Of a DNA stretch of 64,000 nucleotides, positions 1-23,013 are shown piece after piece. The translations under genes were made by a program, and so were the position numbers. This DNA comes from Branchiostoma floridae (lineage: Eukaryota; Chordata; Leptocardii; Amphioxiformes; Branchiostomatidae). Each line of letters opens with the position of its first letter. Within the stretch, counting starts at the first letter, position 1. Location of the stretch: positions 14,293,307-14,357,306 of the forward strand of contig NC_049979.1 in NCBI RefSeq assembly GCF_000003815.2, given 5' to 3'. Below the pieces are notes generated by a model that searched no databases, was not told where the DNA came from, and saw only the letters and a program-made list of their open reading frames with translations.

Positions 1-12016
<12,016 letters not shown>

Positions 12017-12948
12017 CAGTAGAGACACTTAGAACAGAAAGATAGACCACCAGATTGTTATGATAGTCTTAACAGCCAGAGAAGAAGATAACCTACAAGT
12101 AGCAATTGGCAGCAGTTATTAACGGAAAACTTGGGGAAATAGTATCCCAAAGTATCCAAACTTGTAGGACATCATTGAGACATGTGGGAGAGCCATCAGC
12201 CCTGGGTGATGCACATGTCTGGACCTGTTGTCAGGTGTAGAGTAACCTGCTGAATGGAACCGGCCAAGCAGCAGGAAGCAAGGTGGTACATCTACTCTGA
12301 AAGATGAAGCAACAAGTAGTTTTCGAAATTAGAGCTCAGCAGAAAGGACATCTTGGAATATTATATTTTTTATATTGCAACCTTCTGTAACCTACTGTAT
12401 ACTAATTAGGTATTATGCAGACCACATTGCTTAATTCCAGTGGCATTTTCTGTGTAGTGAAAAACACTTTCATTATTTGATGATTATTGCAACATTTCTA
12501 AATTCTGTCTTTGTTGAACTTGCATATTATTAAAGAAAAAGTCATCAGAACTTTTGTTGGATTTTTTCCTCTGTGATGTCTGCTTCCCATATATATGTAC
12601 ATGTATTAGTCCTGAGTTTTGAAACAGTTTTCTTCTTTGAAACCTCCTTGCACTGTGCTATGGTTTTCAGTGTCCTACTTTTTACTATCGCAACGTTACC
12701 CCACCTGGGATGGACGTGCTAAGCTGGAATAGCATGCAGATTCTCACATGATGACAAAGTCATTTAGGGTGGATGGGCAGCTTGGGATAATGTGTACAGT
12801 ATTTTCTCTATTAAAAGTACGCAACACCGTTTTAGGGCAGTCTAAAGGCAAATATACCTGGCTGAAACGTGAAAGGCAAAGTCTCATACAAAGTGCGCAC
12901 CCCTAAGTAGGGATCTTAATGAATGTACAATTGCTTTTTGATTAAAGA
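12017..12948 (+). other. ERCC2 3' UTR and intergenic sequence
   Basis: The stretch follows the ERCC2 stop codon. It probably holds the 3' UTR up to an ATTAAA signal near 12529. I see no coding exon, tandem repeat or inverted repeat in the remainder up to the U2-like RNA. Confidence 0.5.
12529..12534 (+). terminator. Candidate polyadenylation signal of ERCC2 (ATTAAA)
   Basis: ATTAAA lies about 510 bp after the ERCC2 stop and is followed by a T-rich run. It is the first reasonable signal that I see downstream of the last exon. No transcript evidence is available. Confidence 0.4.
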
Positions 12949-13136
12949 TGATGGGCCGTTCCCACCAGTACTGCAATGCTGGGCCAACCCAGACCAGGAC
13001 GGTGCAAGCACCTAGTCCATGGTCAGCAGCAAAAATCCGTGTGAAAAACGGTCCGCCGTAGCGAGACCCGTCAGTTTTCACACTGACGAGAACAGTCACT
13101 ACACACTGATCTTAGCCACGTGGGCCGAGAAGCGAT
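12949..13136 (-). ncRNA. Divergent U2 spliceosomal snRNA gene or variant
   Basis: Read on the minus strand from 13136, the sequence opens ATCGCTTCTCGGCC and continues GGCTAAGATCA, as in U2. It then has GTGTAGT (the branch-point pairing region, here GUAGUG instead of GUAGUA), CTGTTCT, the Sm-type site GGATTTTTG, the stem III core with GCTTGC, the loop IV core ATTGCAGTAC and finally GGAACGG. About 188 nt from first to last match equals the usual U2 length. Between these blocks the sequence differs widely from canonical U2, but stems remain pairable: IIa GUCAGU/ACUGAC, IIb GGUC-CGC/GCG-GACC closed by a UACG loop, and III GACCA-GGAC/GUCC-GGUC with GGUGC/GCACC. Canonical U2 is almost invariant in animals, so this is a variant paralogue or a structured pseudogene. 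The 3' end is approximate and no promoter element was recognised. Mentions of canonical U2 rest on general knowledge. Confidence 0.82.
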
Positions 13137-14151
13137 AACATTGCAACTCATTCCTTGAAGACAGGTTTGTCAGAGAGCTACTAACTGATTGTGGTATGAG
13201 TATCTGTACATTTTGCACTTCATGAGTATTTTAGAAGCCAAAATCGAAGGAAAGGCGGCCCACAAAAAAAGTGCCAATAACAAATAATTTATACCCGAAA
13301 GCGTTAAGACGCAATGATAGTCATTGTTATCGTCAGATCATAAAAATGTGTCTTTTTGCCGTAACTGCATTAAGAAACCCCGATATATCAAGCCGGACGT
13401 CAGATGCGCGTTGCATTAGCTGTGATCATGTACTGTACTGTGGAGTGTACGTCATTGCGATGTTGAGAACGTTCACTTAACGTGGGGCAACATTTGACAG
13501 AAACGACATCTATCGTCAAGCTACCTCACTGCAGGTAACAGGTGTCAACAACTGATCGTTCCTCACCACACCTGTAACGAACTAGTATTTGTGTGAAAAA
13601 AAGACAGATACCACAGTCTCGTCAGATCAGTACGAGAAGCCAACCGTGAATGTGCATATCTATTCATCGCAACACAATTGTTGAGCTGCAGTGAGAACCC
13701 AATGCATGATTCATGCAACATCTGACTTTCAATGTCATGGCGCTATCAAATGCCATTTGGACACTGGAACATTTCTTTGGACTTTGGTAGCCAATGACAC
13801 GTTACTCAGTATTAAACAAAATAGTAACAGCAACCGTTGAATTTACATGCTAACGTTAACGTTATGAAACTAACGTTATTTGTTGGGCAATGTTTTTTCT
13901 TAAAACATTGCTTAACTGTGCGTTAGACCTCAGCTCGAGTTATATCAACTTCGTTTTTTTCTTCCCCTTACTCAGTGGCAATGGACACCAATGCTTGACA
14001 GGGACGTTTCCTTTTTAAGAGGCAGCGCGGAAAATTTCAGCTAGTTGATGAGAAATTGCATCATCGACGTTGATCGATACCTTTATCTAGATTCACACGT
14101 AACATTACCAAGTTACGTGACCAGAAGGTCGTTGACCTTTGTAAATCCAAA
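13137..14151. other. Intergenic region between U2-like RNA and acyl-CoA oxidase
   Basis: The region should contain the upstream control sequence of the minus-strand U2-like RNA (just after 13136) and the promoter of the plus-strand acyl-CoA oxidase. AACGTT-rich tracts occur near 13850-13880. I see no coding exon, and no clear snRNA proximal element. Confidence 0.4.
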
Positions 14152-14160
14152 ATGGCGTCT
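14149..14160 (+). promoter_or_regulatory. YY1-like motif over the acyl-CoA oxidase start codon
   Basis: The start codon lies inside AAAATGGCGTCT, which fits the AAnATGGCG YY1 consensus known to overlap start codons of some animal genes. The same 11 bases, AAAATGGCGTC, surround the DPF start at 51105. Confidence 0.4.
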
Positions 14161-17100
14161 GACGTCGAGAAAATGAAACCTTCGCGATACATCGATGGGG
14201 AATATTGGGAACTGAAGGACAGTCTCAGGAGGGAAATTGAGCACAATGACTTGTTTACACAAAGGTGCGATAACCTGATTGTTGTCTTCTCATCTAATTC
14301 TGTCACGAGTACAAACGGCCCGTCCAGAAGACGGTATCTCTACTCGATGACCTTAACGTAAAAATAATATGTTCTGTACAGGTTTGACCTCCCAATGGAC
14401 GAGTTACGTGAAATCACACTCAAGAGAGCCAAGTTCCTCCTGTCTTTGCCACAATGTAGGCAACAGTTTGCCGACCAGGTAAGTAGGTTTTTGCGTAAGA
14501 AACTTAGAAAGTTCATTACAGTTCGAGCTCCAGGAAACTTTTGGCTTTTCGGACACATGAAACACAATTTCCCACATTTTGAGAGTCTTGATTATTGATA
14601 GGTCTGAAATAATGTTATTCCGGATTCCTAGTCAACATAACACAATGCGTCCTTATTCTCATCATTTCTCTGTACCTTACTTGACTTCTCTGTATCAGTG
14701 ACGTTATATAGTAACATTAACTGTTAACGTTACAATTTATTTTTCTCCAATCCAGCTGGCCAATAAGAAAGGCTTCATCAGCAGCAGCCTGGCTATAGGA
14801 GAAGTCTTCTCCTGTGTGGACATGTCTGTTGGAGTCAAGGTTTGTATTCCTGCTTTTTAGTACAATACTTCACATTTGGTTTATTTTGCTTCATGATCCC
14901 ATACACTTAGCAGTATTTGAAGGGACTATTAAATGTTACTTGGTGAAACATTGAAATAACTAACAAGATTGGCAATGATTATCACACCAATGTGTCAACT
15001 ACATGTAACATTATATGTACATGTATTTTCAATGATCCTATTAGTAAGATGATTCAATGTTCTTTCCTTAAGAACAATAGATAAGTAGTGCTGCCAGTAA
15101 TACAGATGCTTGTATTGTTTACAGATGGGAGTGATGGCCTGGCTGTTTGGAGGGGCAGTCATGAACCTGGGCTCACAACAACATGTGGTCAAGTGGTTCC
15201 AACCACTCAAGGTAAAAATGCTTATTCTCATTATCATTTTATGATCTTCCAAACTGAATTTGATTACATGATGGGGTAAAGCAAACTTACAAACGGAATA
15301 TTTAATCCAATTGTGACTTTACTTTCATCCTGCAGGATTTAGAATTCACAGGGATGTTTGCCATGTCAGAGAAGGGCCATGGGAGCAATGTGAGGAACAT
15401 CCTGACAGAGGCGCACTATGACAGTAAAACTCAGGTGAGATGTCAATGCAAACAAAGCTACAAACGATAGCAAACAGAGACTCCTGTCAATTGCCCACTT
15501 TGAAACAATCAAGTAATGACTTGAGCAATATAAAGTGGGCAATAAGGTCAGATACACATGTTACAGGATTCTACTTTTTAGTAATTTTAATTTTTTTATT
15601 TGAGACTTTTATGTGACTTTGTATGCTTGCCTGGAGGTGCCGTTGTACAATATGTTTTCCTGAACATTTTTCTTCTGTGCATGTGCTCTGTTTGTATGCA
15701 GTGTCATAAAATAAAGGGTTCAGGAAGTTGAAAGGGTAGGAATACAGTAAAGTCAAACACTGCATGCTACCCATATGTGTTTTTCCCTGCTTACAGGAGT
15801 TCATCATTACAACCCCATGTGAAGATGCCCAGAAGTTCTACATTGGGAATGCCCTCCAGGGGAACTATGCTGCTGTGTTTGCTCAGTTGATCATTGGACA
15901 GGAGTCCAAGGGTCAGCCTCTGTCTTGTCAAAACTATCACATAGCTAACAAGACTTTGTACTGTTTGCTACATTTGTTCATCTGGTGAAGTATAATGTGA
16001 ATGACCTATAATGTGAATGACCCATGGTATATACTGAATTTCTGATTGGAGTGTGGAGCTGCGAGTTTGATTTTATTTCCTGATTCCTGCGTGTTCATGT
16101 GTATTTTCAGGTCCCCACTGTTTCATAGTACCCATCAGAGATGCAGAGGGAAACCTGTACCCAGGAGTCAGTGTTACAGACATGGGTCTGAAGGAAGGTG
16201 TGTTTAGAAGTGATATTTTATGTGTTGTCTTGTACATGATCATATTTTCCTGTTCTCCAGTAAACTTATTTATCTATTATCATAACATTACATTTTGTGT
16301 TTGTAGAAAGAAATGTGTATCATGTGTGTTCCCAGGACTGAATGGAGTAGACAATGGCATCCTGCACTTCACTGGAGCAAGGACACCAAGAGAGAATCTT
16401 CTCAACAGGTCAGTTAGCTGATGACAGCAATATTGTCCAGGGAGAATATCAAATATGTATGCAACATTACAACTTAGTTGTGATATATTTCAACTCTGAT
16501 TCCAGCACAAGAGTGATAAATAATACAGGACAGTCTCCCATATTTGTTCATGACATGCCCTCCTCAGGTTTGCTGATGTGAGTGCAGAAGGAGTGTACAC
16601 CACTTCTATCCCCAGCCACAACGCCAGGTTCAATGCCATGTTAGCAGCACTGGTGGCAACACGGCTGGCACTCTCCAACCAAGCCACGGCTAGTATGAAG
16701 GTACACAGATTATGCAGTGTGCTGCCTATGCTGAGTTTGCTTGCACATCATTGTTTCAGTGTTGATTTTTTTCTTATTGTCAAATGTGCTGTTTGTGTCG
16801 ATGTTGTCAACTTGTGAATATATGTGCATTCTTCCATTATTTCTCCGTATCTTTCATAGGTTGCCTTGGAAATAGCCATCAGATATGCTTTCAAGTAAGT
16901 CTAGGATACTAGTATATTCCTGTATTCATTATGGTATATGAGTTCATGTCAATTAATCAGTTCCTCAATATTAGTTAAAGTTTAAGTTATCAATATGCAG
17001 AACCAAAAACTCAAAGGGATTTGTTTCTTTACTGGGTATAGATAAAATTGTATCAAGAACATTTTGCTTGTGCTCAGAATACTCCTATTCAATGATATGT

Positions 17101-20100
17101 ACTTGTTACACATTGCAGACGTGTCCAGTTTGGTCCGGGAGATGGCCCAGAGGTTCCCATCATGCATTACCAGACTCACCAGCTGCGACTCATGCCAAAC
17201 CTGGCCACCTGTCTGGCTGTCACGTTTGCCAACAGGTGCAGCAACTCTCTTTCTCTTCTTTCGTTGGTTGCCTCCTGTTTGATTGTTTACTTATCAATGT
17301 CTATGTACCTCATTTTTTACTATTTGAAACACGTATGGTTACAACATAATCTTGTATGAATCACAAGCACTTTGCTACCCTGGTAAATTAGAAGACCCAT
17401 CAATGTGACATTTTCTATCACAAGTATTTTAAGCTTGCAGACTCCTTTTCAGGAATTCATCTAACACAACCAAATTTGATTAGGTGAATACTTTGTGCTT
17501 TTCAGGTATGCAGCGGACATGCTTGATGATGATTTCTTCTACAAGCGAGACTTGGTAGATGACAGGGCCATCCAGGCCCTCGCCTCTGGTCTCAAGGCTT
17601 ACGCCACCTGGGAGAATCTGCAGTGTTTACAGACCTGCCGGGAATGCTGTGGAGGAATGGTGAGAAGGAGACTATGACGTTTTGTCAATAAAAATAAAAA
17701 ATACTATAATCCTAAGCAATGCATTGACTTAAATGCACATACATGTATATGCAAAAATATACGTAAGGAGACCCACCAATATTCTAGTATTTCATACCTT
17801 AAAGTGTAAAAGAGTATGTTTGAAAAACCACAGTGTATCTTCTGTTATGCTCCCATTTCACACCTGTTTCACTTCTTGAAGGGTTACATGACTGAGAATC
17901 GGCTTGCAGGTTTGAAGCAGGACTGTGATGTGTTTGTGACATTTGAAGGTGACAACACTGTTCTGTACCAGGTAACAAGACAACTTGTGCCATTGAAATT
18001 AAAAATTATGTAGCAAGGAAAACAAGATAATACCTGATGTAACAAATGATATGGGTTTTGCATTGACTTTTCTGAATTGACGTTTCCTTCGGTCATTGCC
18101 ATATGCTAAAACTTGTAAATCACACTTCATGTCTTACCTTTAACTTGTAGCAAGTGGTGAAGGAACTGCTGGCAGTGTTTGGACAGAAGCTGGGAGATAA
18201 TCGTGTACTGCAGACCTTGTCAGTTCTACAACAGGAGACAGCTGAGTACATTAAAACAAGGTCAGCTCTAGACCTGATACGTGGAGTTAGAATTCTACGT
18301 AAAACCAGCTGGGTAAATTTGATGACAAGAACAAAGAGATGTGTGATTATGCTATACAAATACTAATTTTTTTATCAAACAGTCAGGAGTAAACAGTGGT
18401 ACTACATGTATTGGTTTGTCTCCTGCAGCATGTTTGCAGTAGGCACAGAGTCAGTGACGAGTGCCATGGGGATGATGAAGGCCCTGTCCTTTAGAGAAGG
18501 GAGGATGCTGAGGAAGCTGGCTGGGAGGATGCTAAAGAAGGTATCATGTGTAGAGTTACAAATGAAGAGAATATCATGACACAAATTTGTTAGCGATTTT
18601 GAGTTTGCAGTGACCATGGACAAAAAACTAAATGCATTTCAGTATCGCCCTCTGCTTTGCTCCCTGTTCAGTCTTCATTCTATGGGAAATGTAAAGAGTG
18701 CATCACAGGAAAACCCTGGTAAATATTTTTTGTTTTTACAATATAAGTTATGTTAGCCTTTGCTGTATATCTAACTGTAACAAGACTGTTTTTTATGTTT
18801 CTAGGTTGGAGATGGAGAAGAGGCATTCCAAGCCTGGAACTCCTGTCTTGACCACACACAGGCGCTGGCCAAATGTCACATACAGCGAGGTAAAAACTTG
18901 AAGCATCACTTGTACATTGGTACATCTTTTACTCAGTCAGTATTGTAAATTATACATCATTTGGNNNNNNNNNNNNNNNNNNNNNNNNNNNNNNNNNNNN
19001 NNNNNNNNNNNNNNNNNNNNNNNNNNNNNNNNNNNNNNNNNNNNNNNNNNNNNNNNNNNNNNNNNNNNNNNNNNNNNNNNNNNNNNNNNNNNNNNNNNNN
19101 NNNNNNNNNNNNNNNNNNNNNNNNNNNNNNNNNNNNNNNNNNNNNNNNNNNNNNNNNNNNNNNNNNNNNNNNNNNNNNNNNNNNNNNNNNNNNNNNNNNN
19201 NNNNNNNNNNNNNNNNNNNNNNNNNNNNNNNNNNNNNNNNNNNNNNNNNNNNNNNNNNNNNNNNNNNNNNNNNNNNNNNNNNNNNNNNNNNNNNNNNNNN
19301 NNNNNNNNNNNNNNNNNNNNNNNNNNNNNNNNNNNNNNNNNNNNNNNNNNNNNNNNNNNNNNNNNNNNNNNNNNNNNNNNNNNNNNNNNNNNNNNNNNNN
19401 NNNNNNNNNNNNNNNNNNNNNNNNNNNNNNNNNNNNNNNNNNNNNNNNNGATATGCCTGGTCGATAGGATATTCGGTATGATATTCCATCATCATGTATT
19501 CCAGTTCATTCATCAATGTTGATATATGAATAATGATTGAATTGAGTATACCGGTAACTTCTGAGTGTTGTGCCTTGTGCTTGCTGAGACCAGTTGTACA
19601 TATGAAGGCCTTCCTGGTAACCTCCTCGCTGTACTAGTACAGTGGTGACTGAACTGCATGTTTGTTCTCAGTCTGCCTGGAACAGTTTGTGGCTGCTGTG
19701 GACAGATGCCCCTATCAACAGGAGAAGGACATCCTAAACAAGGTGGGTGGATTATTTCTCATGTGTGGCAGTATCATTGGTACATAGAGTAAGTCATACC
19801 CTGCAAACTCCATTTTATAGATTACATGACCTTTATAGATATCTCAAACCTGATGCAAAAGAGGGCAAAAACTTTGCATTTGTTTTGCCAGAGGCACTTA
19901 GTACAAATGTAATTAAGACACGAGCTTCTTTTTACATTGACTATGTTCCATATCCCTGTCCTGCTGCAGTTCTGCCTGTTGTATGGGACTCATGCCCTGT
20001 ACACAGACCGTGCCTGGTACCTGGAGCATGGGTACTACACACCTGCCAACACTAAGGAACTCAGACAACAGGTGGGACAGCTCAGCTGAAACATCTGGAT

Positions 20101-20646
20101 ATGCTTGAGTCATTGTCTACTGGCTTATCCATCTACTGATGCAGATAGCTCTGATGAGGATGAAGTAATGCAACTAGACGTTGGAACTGCTGCTGAAAAA
20201 AAATCACTTTTCGAGTTGTTTTTATTTATTTTTTAAAATTTTATAGAATGGTGCATATTGGTATATGCTGCCTAGTGCTTATAGTAAAATTGCCATTCTT
20301 GGCTTTGTTGTTGCTTACAAGCTAAACGTTTTTGTTCCTGAAATTTTTTATTCTGGTTTGAGTTTAATGCCAGTGGGGTGTATTGTGCTGTTGTGCACAT
20401 AGACAACATTTGCCTTAATTTCCTATTTTCCAGCTCCTGTCCCTGTGTGCAGAGACCTGTAACCATGCTGTCTACATAGTGGAAGCATTCCATACTCCAA
20501 GGATCTCTGTCCATGCACCGATAGCTGGGGTGCCCAGTACCAAGGCTCCGTGGGCATACTACCCTGAACCTGGTGCTGAGAATCCACTTGTTGGGATAGA
20601 CGTGGATGCCATCAGGAGGACCACACCTCTACAGTCCAAGCTCTGA
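14152..20646 (+). CDS. Peroxisomal acyl-CoA oxidase, 19 exons, complete
   Basis: Exons: 14152-14264, 14382-14478, 14756-14839, 15125-15211, 15336-15434, 15797-15911, 16111-16197, 16336-16408, 16568-16700, 16860-16894, 17119-17235, 17506-17659, 17882-17971, 18151-18260, 18429-18540, 18805-18889, 19672-19742, 19970-20071, 20434-20646. The joined frame encodes 658 residues, the usual acyl-CoA oxidase size. The family oxidises acyl-CoA to enoyl-CoA with FAD, passing electrons to oxygen to make hydrogen peroxide. Visible marks are [12 protein letters not shown] (FAD/substrate region), [12 protein letters not shown], and TFEGDNTV with the expected catalytic Glu. The C-terminal SKL is a type 1 peroxisomal targeting signal. 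The gap 18965-19449 lies in an intron; the flanking exons join in phase, so no exon need be missing. The EKGHGSN motif differs from the TEMGHGT of ACOX1, so no ACOX number is assigned. The gene converges on the RIN gene. Confidence 0.93.
18965..19449. other. Assembly gap (485 N) in an acyl-CoA oxidase intron
   Basis: Run of N between the exons ending at 18889 and starting at 19672. The leftover codon base before the gap (G) and the two bases after it (TC) form a Val codon. Confidence 0.99.
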
Positions 20647-20669
20647 TTGGTTGGAAGTTGTCTTCTCTA

Positions 20670-20675
20670 AATAAA
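20670..20675 (+). terminator. Polyadenylation signal of acyl-CoA oxidase (AATAAA)
   Basis: AATAAA occurs only 24 bp after the stop codon, followed by a T-containing stretch. This would give a very short 3' UTR. Confidence 0.55.
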
Positions 20676-21107
20676 AAGTTCAGTGACGGTAATTCCTACA
20701 ACTCTCGAGTCAAGGCCAACTAATATCAGCTTAAAAATATCCATTTAACCTACAGATTTTGATGGCTAACATTTCTAGATTAGACTTCTCATAATGTGGA
20801 GATGTTGACTGTGCAATATGGTGAAAATGTGTCATTAATGTGCAATGTATTCCAGTAAAATAGTATGTTATGGTAATTGACATAATTATCCTCAGGGAAT
20901 TTATTTTGCCTTTCCAGCCTGGAATGATAATATGAAGCATTTTTCTTGCCTTACGTTGTACTAGTGGGATAGATTCTGTGCCAAGACTAATCTCGTTCAG
21001 TGTGATATGTTGTCAATATCAGATTGTTATTCTTTGATGACATGTAATATTTTGTAGTATGACATTATAAGAGAATACAGGAATTTAATTACTCGTTGAT
21101 TTACTTA

Positions 21108-21637
21108 GGCCACAGCAAATTTTATGGATGACATCCTCTGCAGACTGCAAAAATAGTGCGATAGGGCGTAAAAAAAACAAGATGGGTGAAAAAAAAACAA
21201 GATGGCTACATTTTCAAAAATAGGCACCATGAAGTTGTGATGAATGCTGTAACAACAATTAAAGGGACAAAACATGGTACAAGAGCCAACAAGGCATTCA
21301 TTCCTGTACTCAAGAGATGTACTGGTGTGGTAAAAGTGACACTAGAGTGGTAGACTGGCATCACCAACAAAGTTGGTAACCACACTCATGGCTTCCGTAT
21401 TGGTGTCACTTTTACAACTGTCCATAAGTTTGTTTTCTACAACTACAGTCCTGGGTACCTTGCAAGTGTCACATATACTAGTACAATTATCAGGCTACAA
21501 CACATTTGCTCATTTTGGTACTTTATCGCCATGTTGACCATCCCTGCAGAAGAAAAAAATTCTTGTTTTTTTTTCTGAAATCAGGCAAAAATTAATGCGC
21601 GCGCTAATGTTATCCATAAAATTTACTTGCTGTGGCC
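21108..21637. mobile_element. PIF/Harbinger-like MITE, 530 bp
   Basis: The ends are inverted copies starting GGCCACAGCAA and remain similar over about 30 bp (through AATTTTATGGAT). Both sides are flanked by TTA, the 3-bp target duplication typical of PIF/Harbinger elements. There is no coding capacity. The interior has A-rich and T-rich runs (AAAAAACAAGATGG near 21170-21205, TTCTTG plus T8 near 21560), themselves partly inverted. Superfamily assignment rests on ends and TSD only. Confidence 0.75.
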
Positions 21638-21640
21638 TTA

Positions 21641-23013
21641 CGTGTTTGTTAAAGTGTGTAATAGTATTGAAAATCAATTACATATACAACTAAAGAGGTA
21701 TGGGCCTGAGAGTTGTTTCAGCTAGCTTTAGAAGTCAGTCATCATATAGCATTTATAATAGTAATAACATAATATACTAGAAATAACAGTAATTTTAGGA
21801 GTGCTTTGCAAATGGGCCAATTACATGATCTGATTCATGTTCAGACACAATAAATGAATACATATCATACCTCAACATGTAAAAGTGTAACTTTATTTGG
21901 CATGCAATTTGTGCATCAATACAATAGAAAATCTTGATTTGGTGTGTCATCTCAGATGAACAAATCAAACTGCTCAACATACTTTAAACAATTGTTGAAG
22001 AGCTGTACATGTGATTGAAAATAATAAACCTATTTATTAATTACAGTATCTGTGAATAAATACAAAATTATCGAAATAAGACATGAGTGATGATCACTTT
22101 CACTCACTCTTGGCACCAATGATCAGTTCATCTTACTTCATCCTGCTCACAAGATGAATTAAAGAGTTTAGTGGTTAACAATCCTTTCCACATAATCATT
22201 CAAATAAACCGTAACTTAAATACGTAAAAAAGGAAAGATAGGCACGCAATTAGTAGAAATTAGTACAGCATTTCAGAAACAAGTCAACAACTAAAAGCAA
22301 ACAGAACAGTCATAAACAGATAACACATTTGTACATACAGTAGCTTGGACAGATATGGCTACCTGAGGACCAAAAATGAGGGAAAACCAGAGCTGGAGCC
22401 TGAGCTTTACTGAGTTTGTATTACTTATTTTCCACACGTAGTATGCAAAAACTTCTATTCTATGACCTAGTGCTACTTCCTTCTGAAAGCACCTGACATT
22501 AGCACACATAACGTTATATGGAGATACTGTGTGGATTAAAATGATCCCCATATCTTGGAACATGGACATTCCTATAGTTTAAGATACATCTACACATATG
22601 GTATCTTTGAAAAATATATCTAACACTTGTTAGCCCTTGAGTATTTTCTTCAGTGTTGAGTGTCAAACCTACAGTACTGTGCGGGTACAGCCTGGGTCTA
22701 AATGTGTGTTAGAATTAGCAGTGACATTCCTATTGCTGGAAGACCCTGAAGTAAACACACATTGTGTGTTGGAAGACAAGATGCGAACACTGGAAAATAT
22801 ACTAATTTCTATCTATTATACCCCAAAATGCTTCATTAACTCAGTGACATTCCTATATTTCCAGAAAATCTTTGTACATCATCATACAGTTCATACTATA
22901 CTATCATCAAAGTTCAGTATTTCACCAAAATACATTGCTTTCTATACAAATCCTATACCATTTAACTAAGACAGTCGGTACTGGCACCCTAAATCTTTCC
23001 TGTAGTAGTGTTG
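21641..23013 (-). other. Probable RIN 3' UTR and convergent intergenic DNA
   Basis: The stretch lies downstream of the RIN stop on the minus strand and beyond the acyl-CoA oxidase poly(A) signal. It is AT-rich. TTTATT (AATAAA on the minus strand) at 21892-21897 and 22034-22039 are candidate RIN poly(A) signals. No exon was recognised. Confidence 0.45.

Noticed and set aside
12884-13099. 71-codon minus-strand frame
   Set aside because: It lies over the U2-like RNA and has no protein similarity that I recognise.
12949-13136. U12 minor-spliceosome RNA as an alternative identity
   Set aside because: The 5' end, length, Sm context and loop IV core fit U2 and not U12.
18917-19522. Long frames across N runs
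   Set aside because: They are open only because N was treated as coding. The same applies around 56203, 59157, 59989 and 61776.
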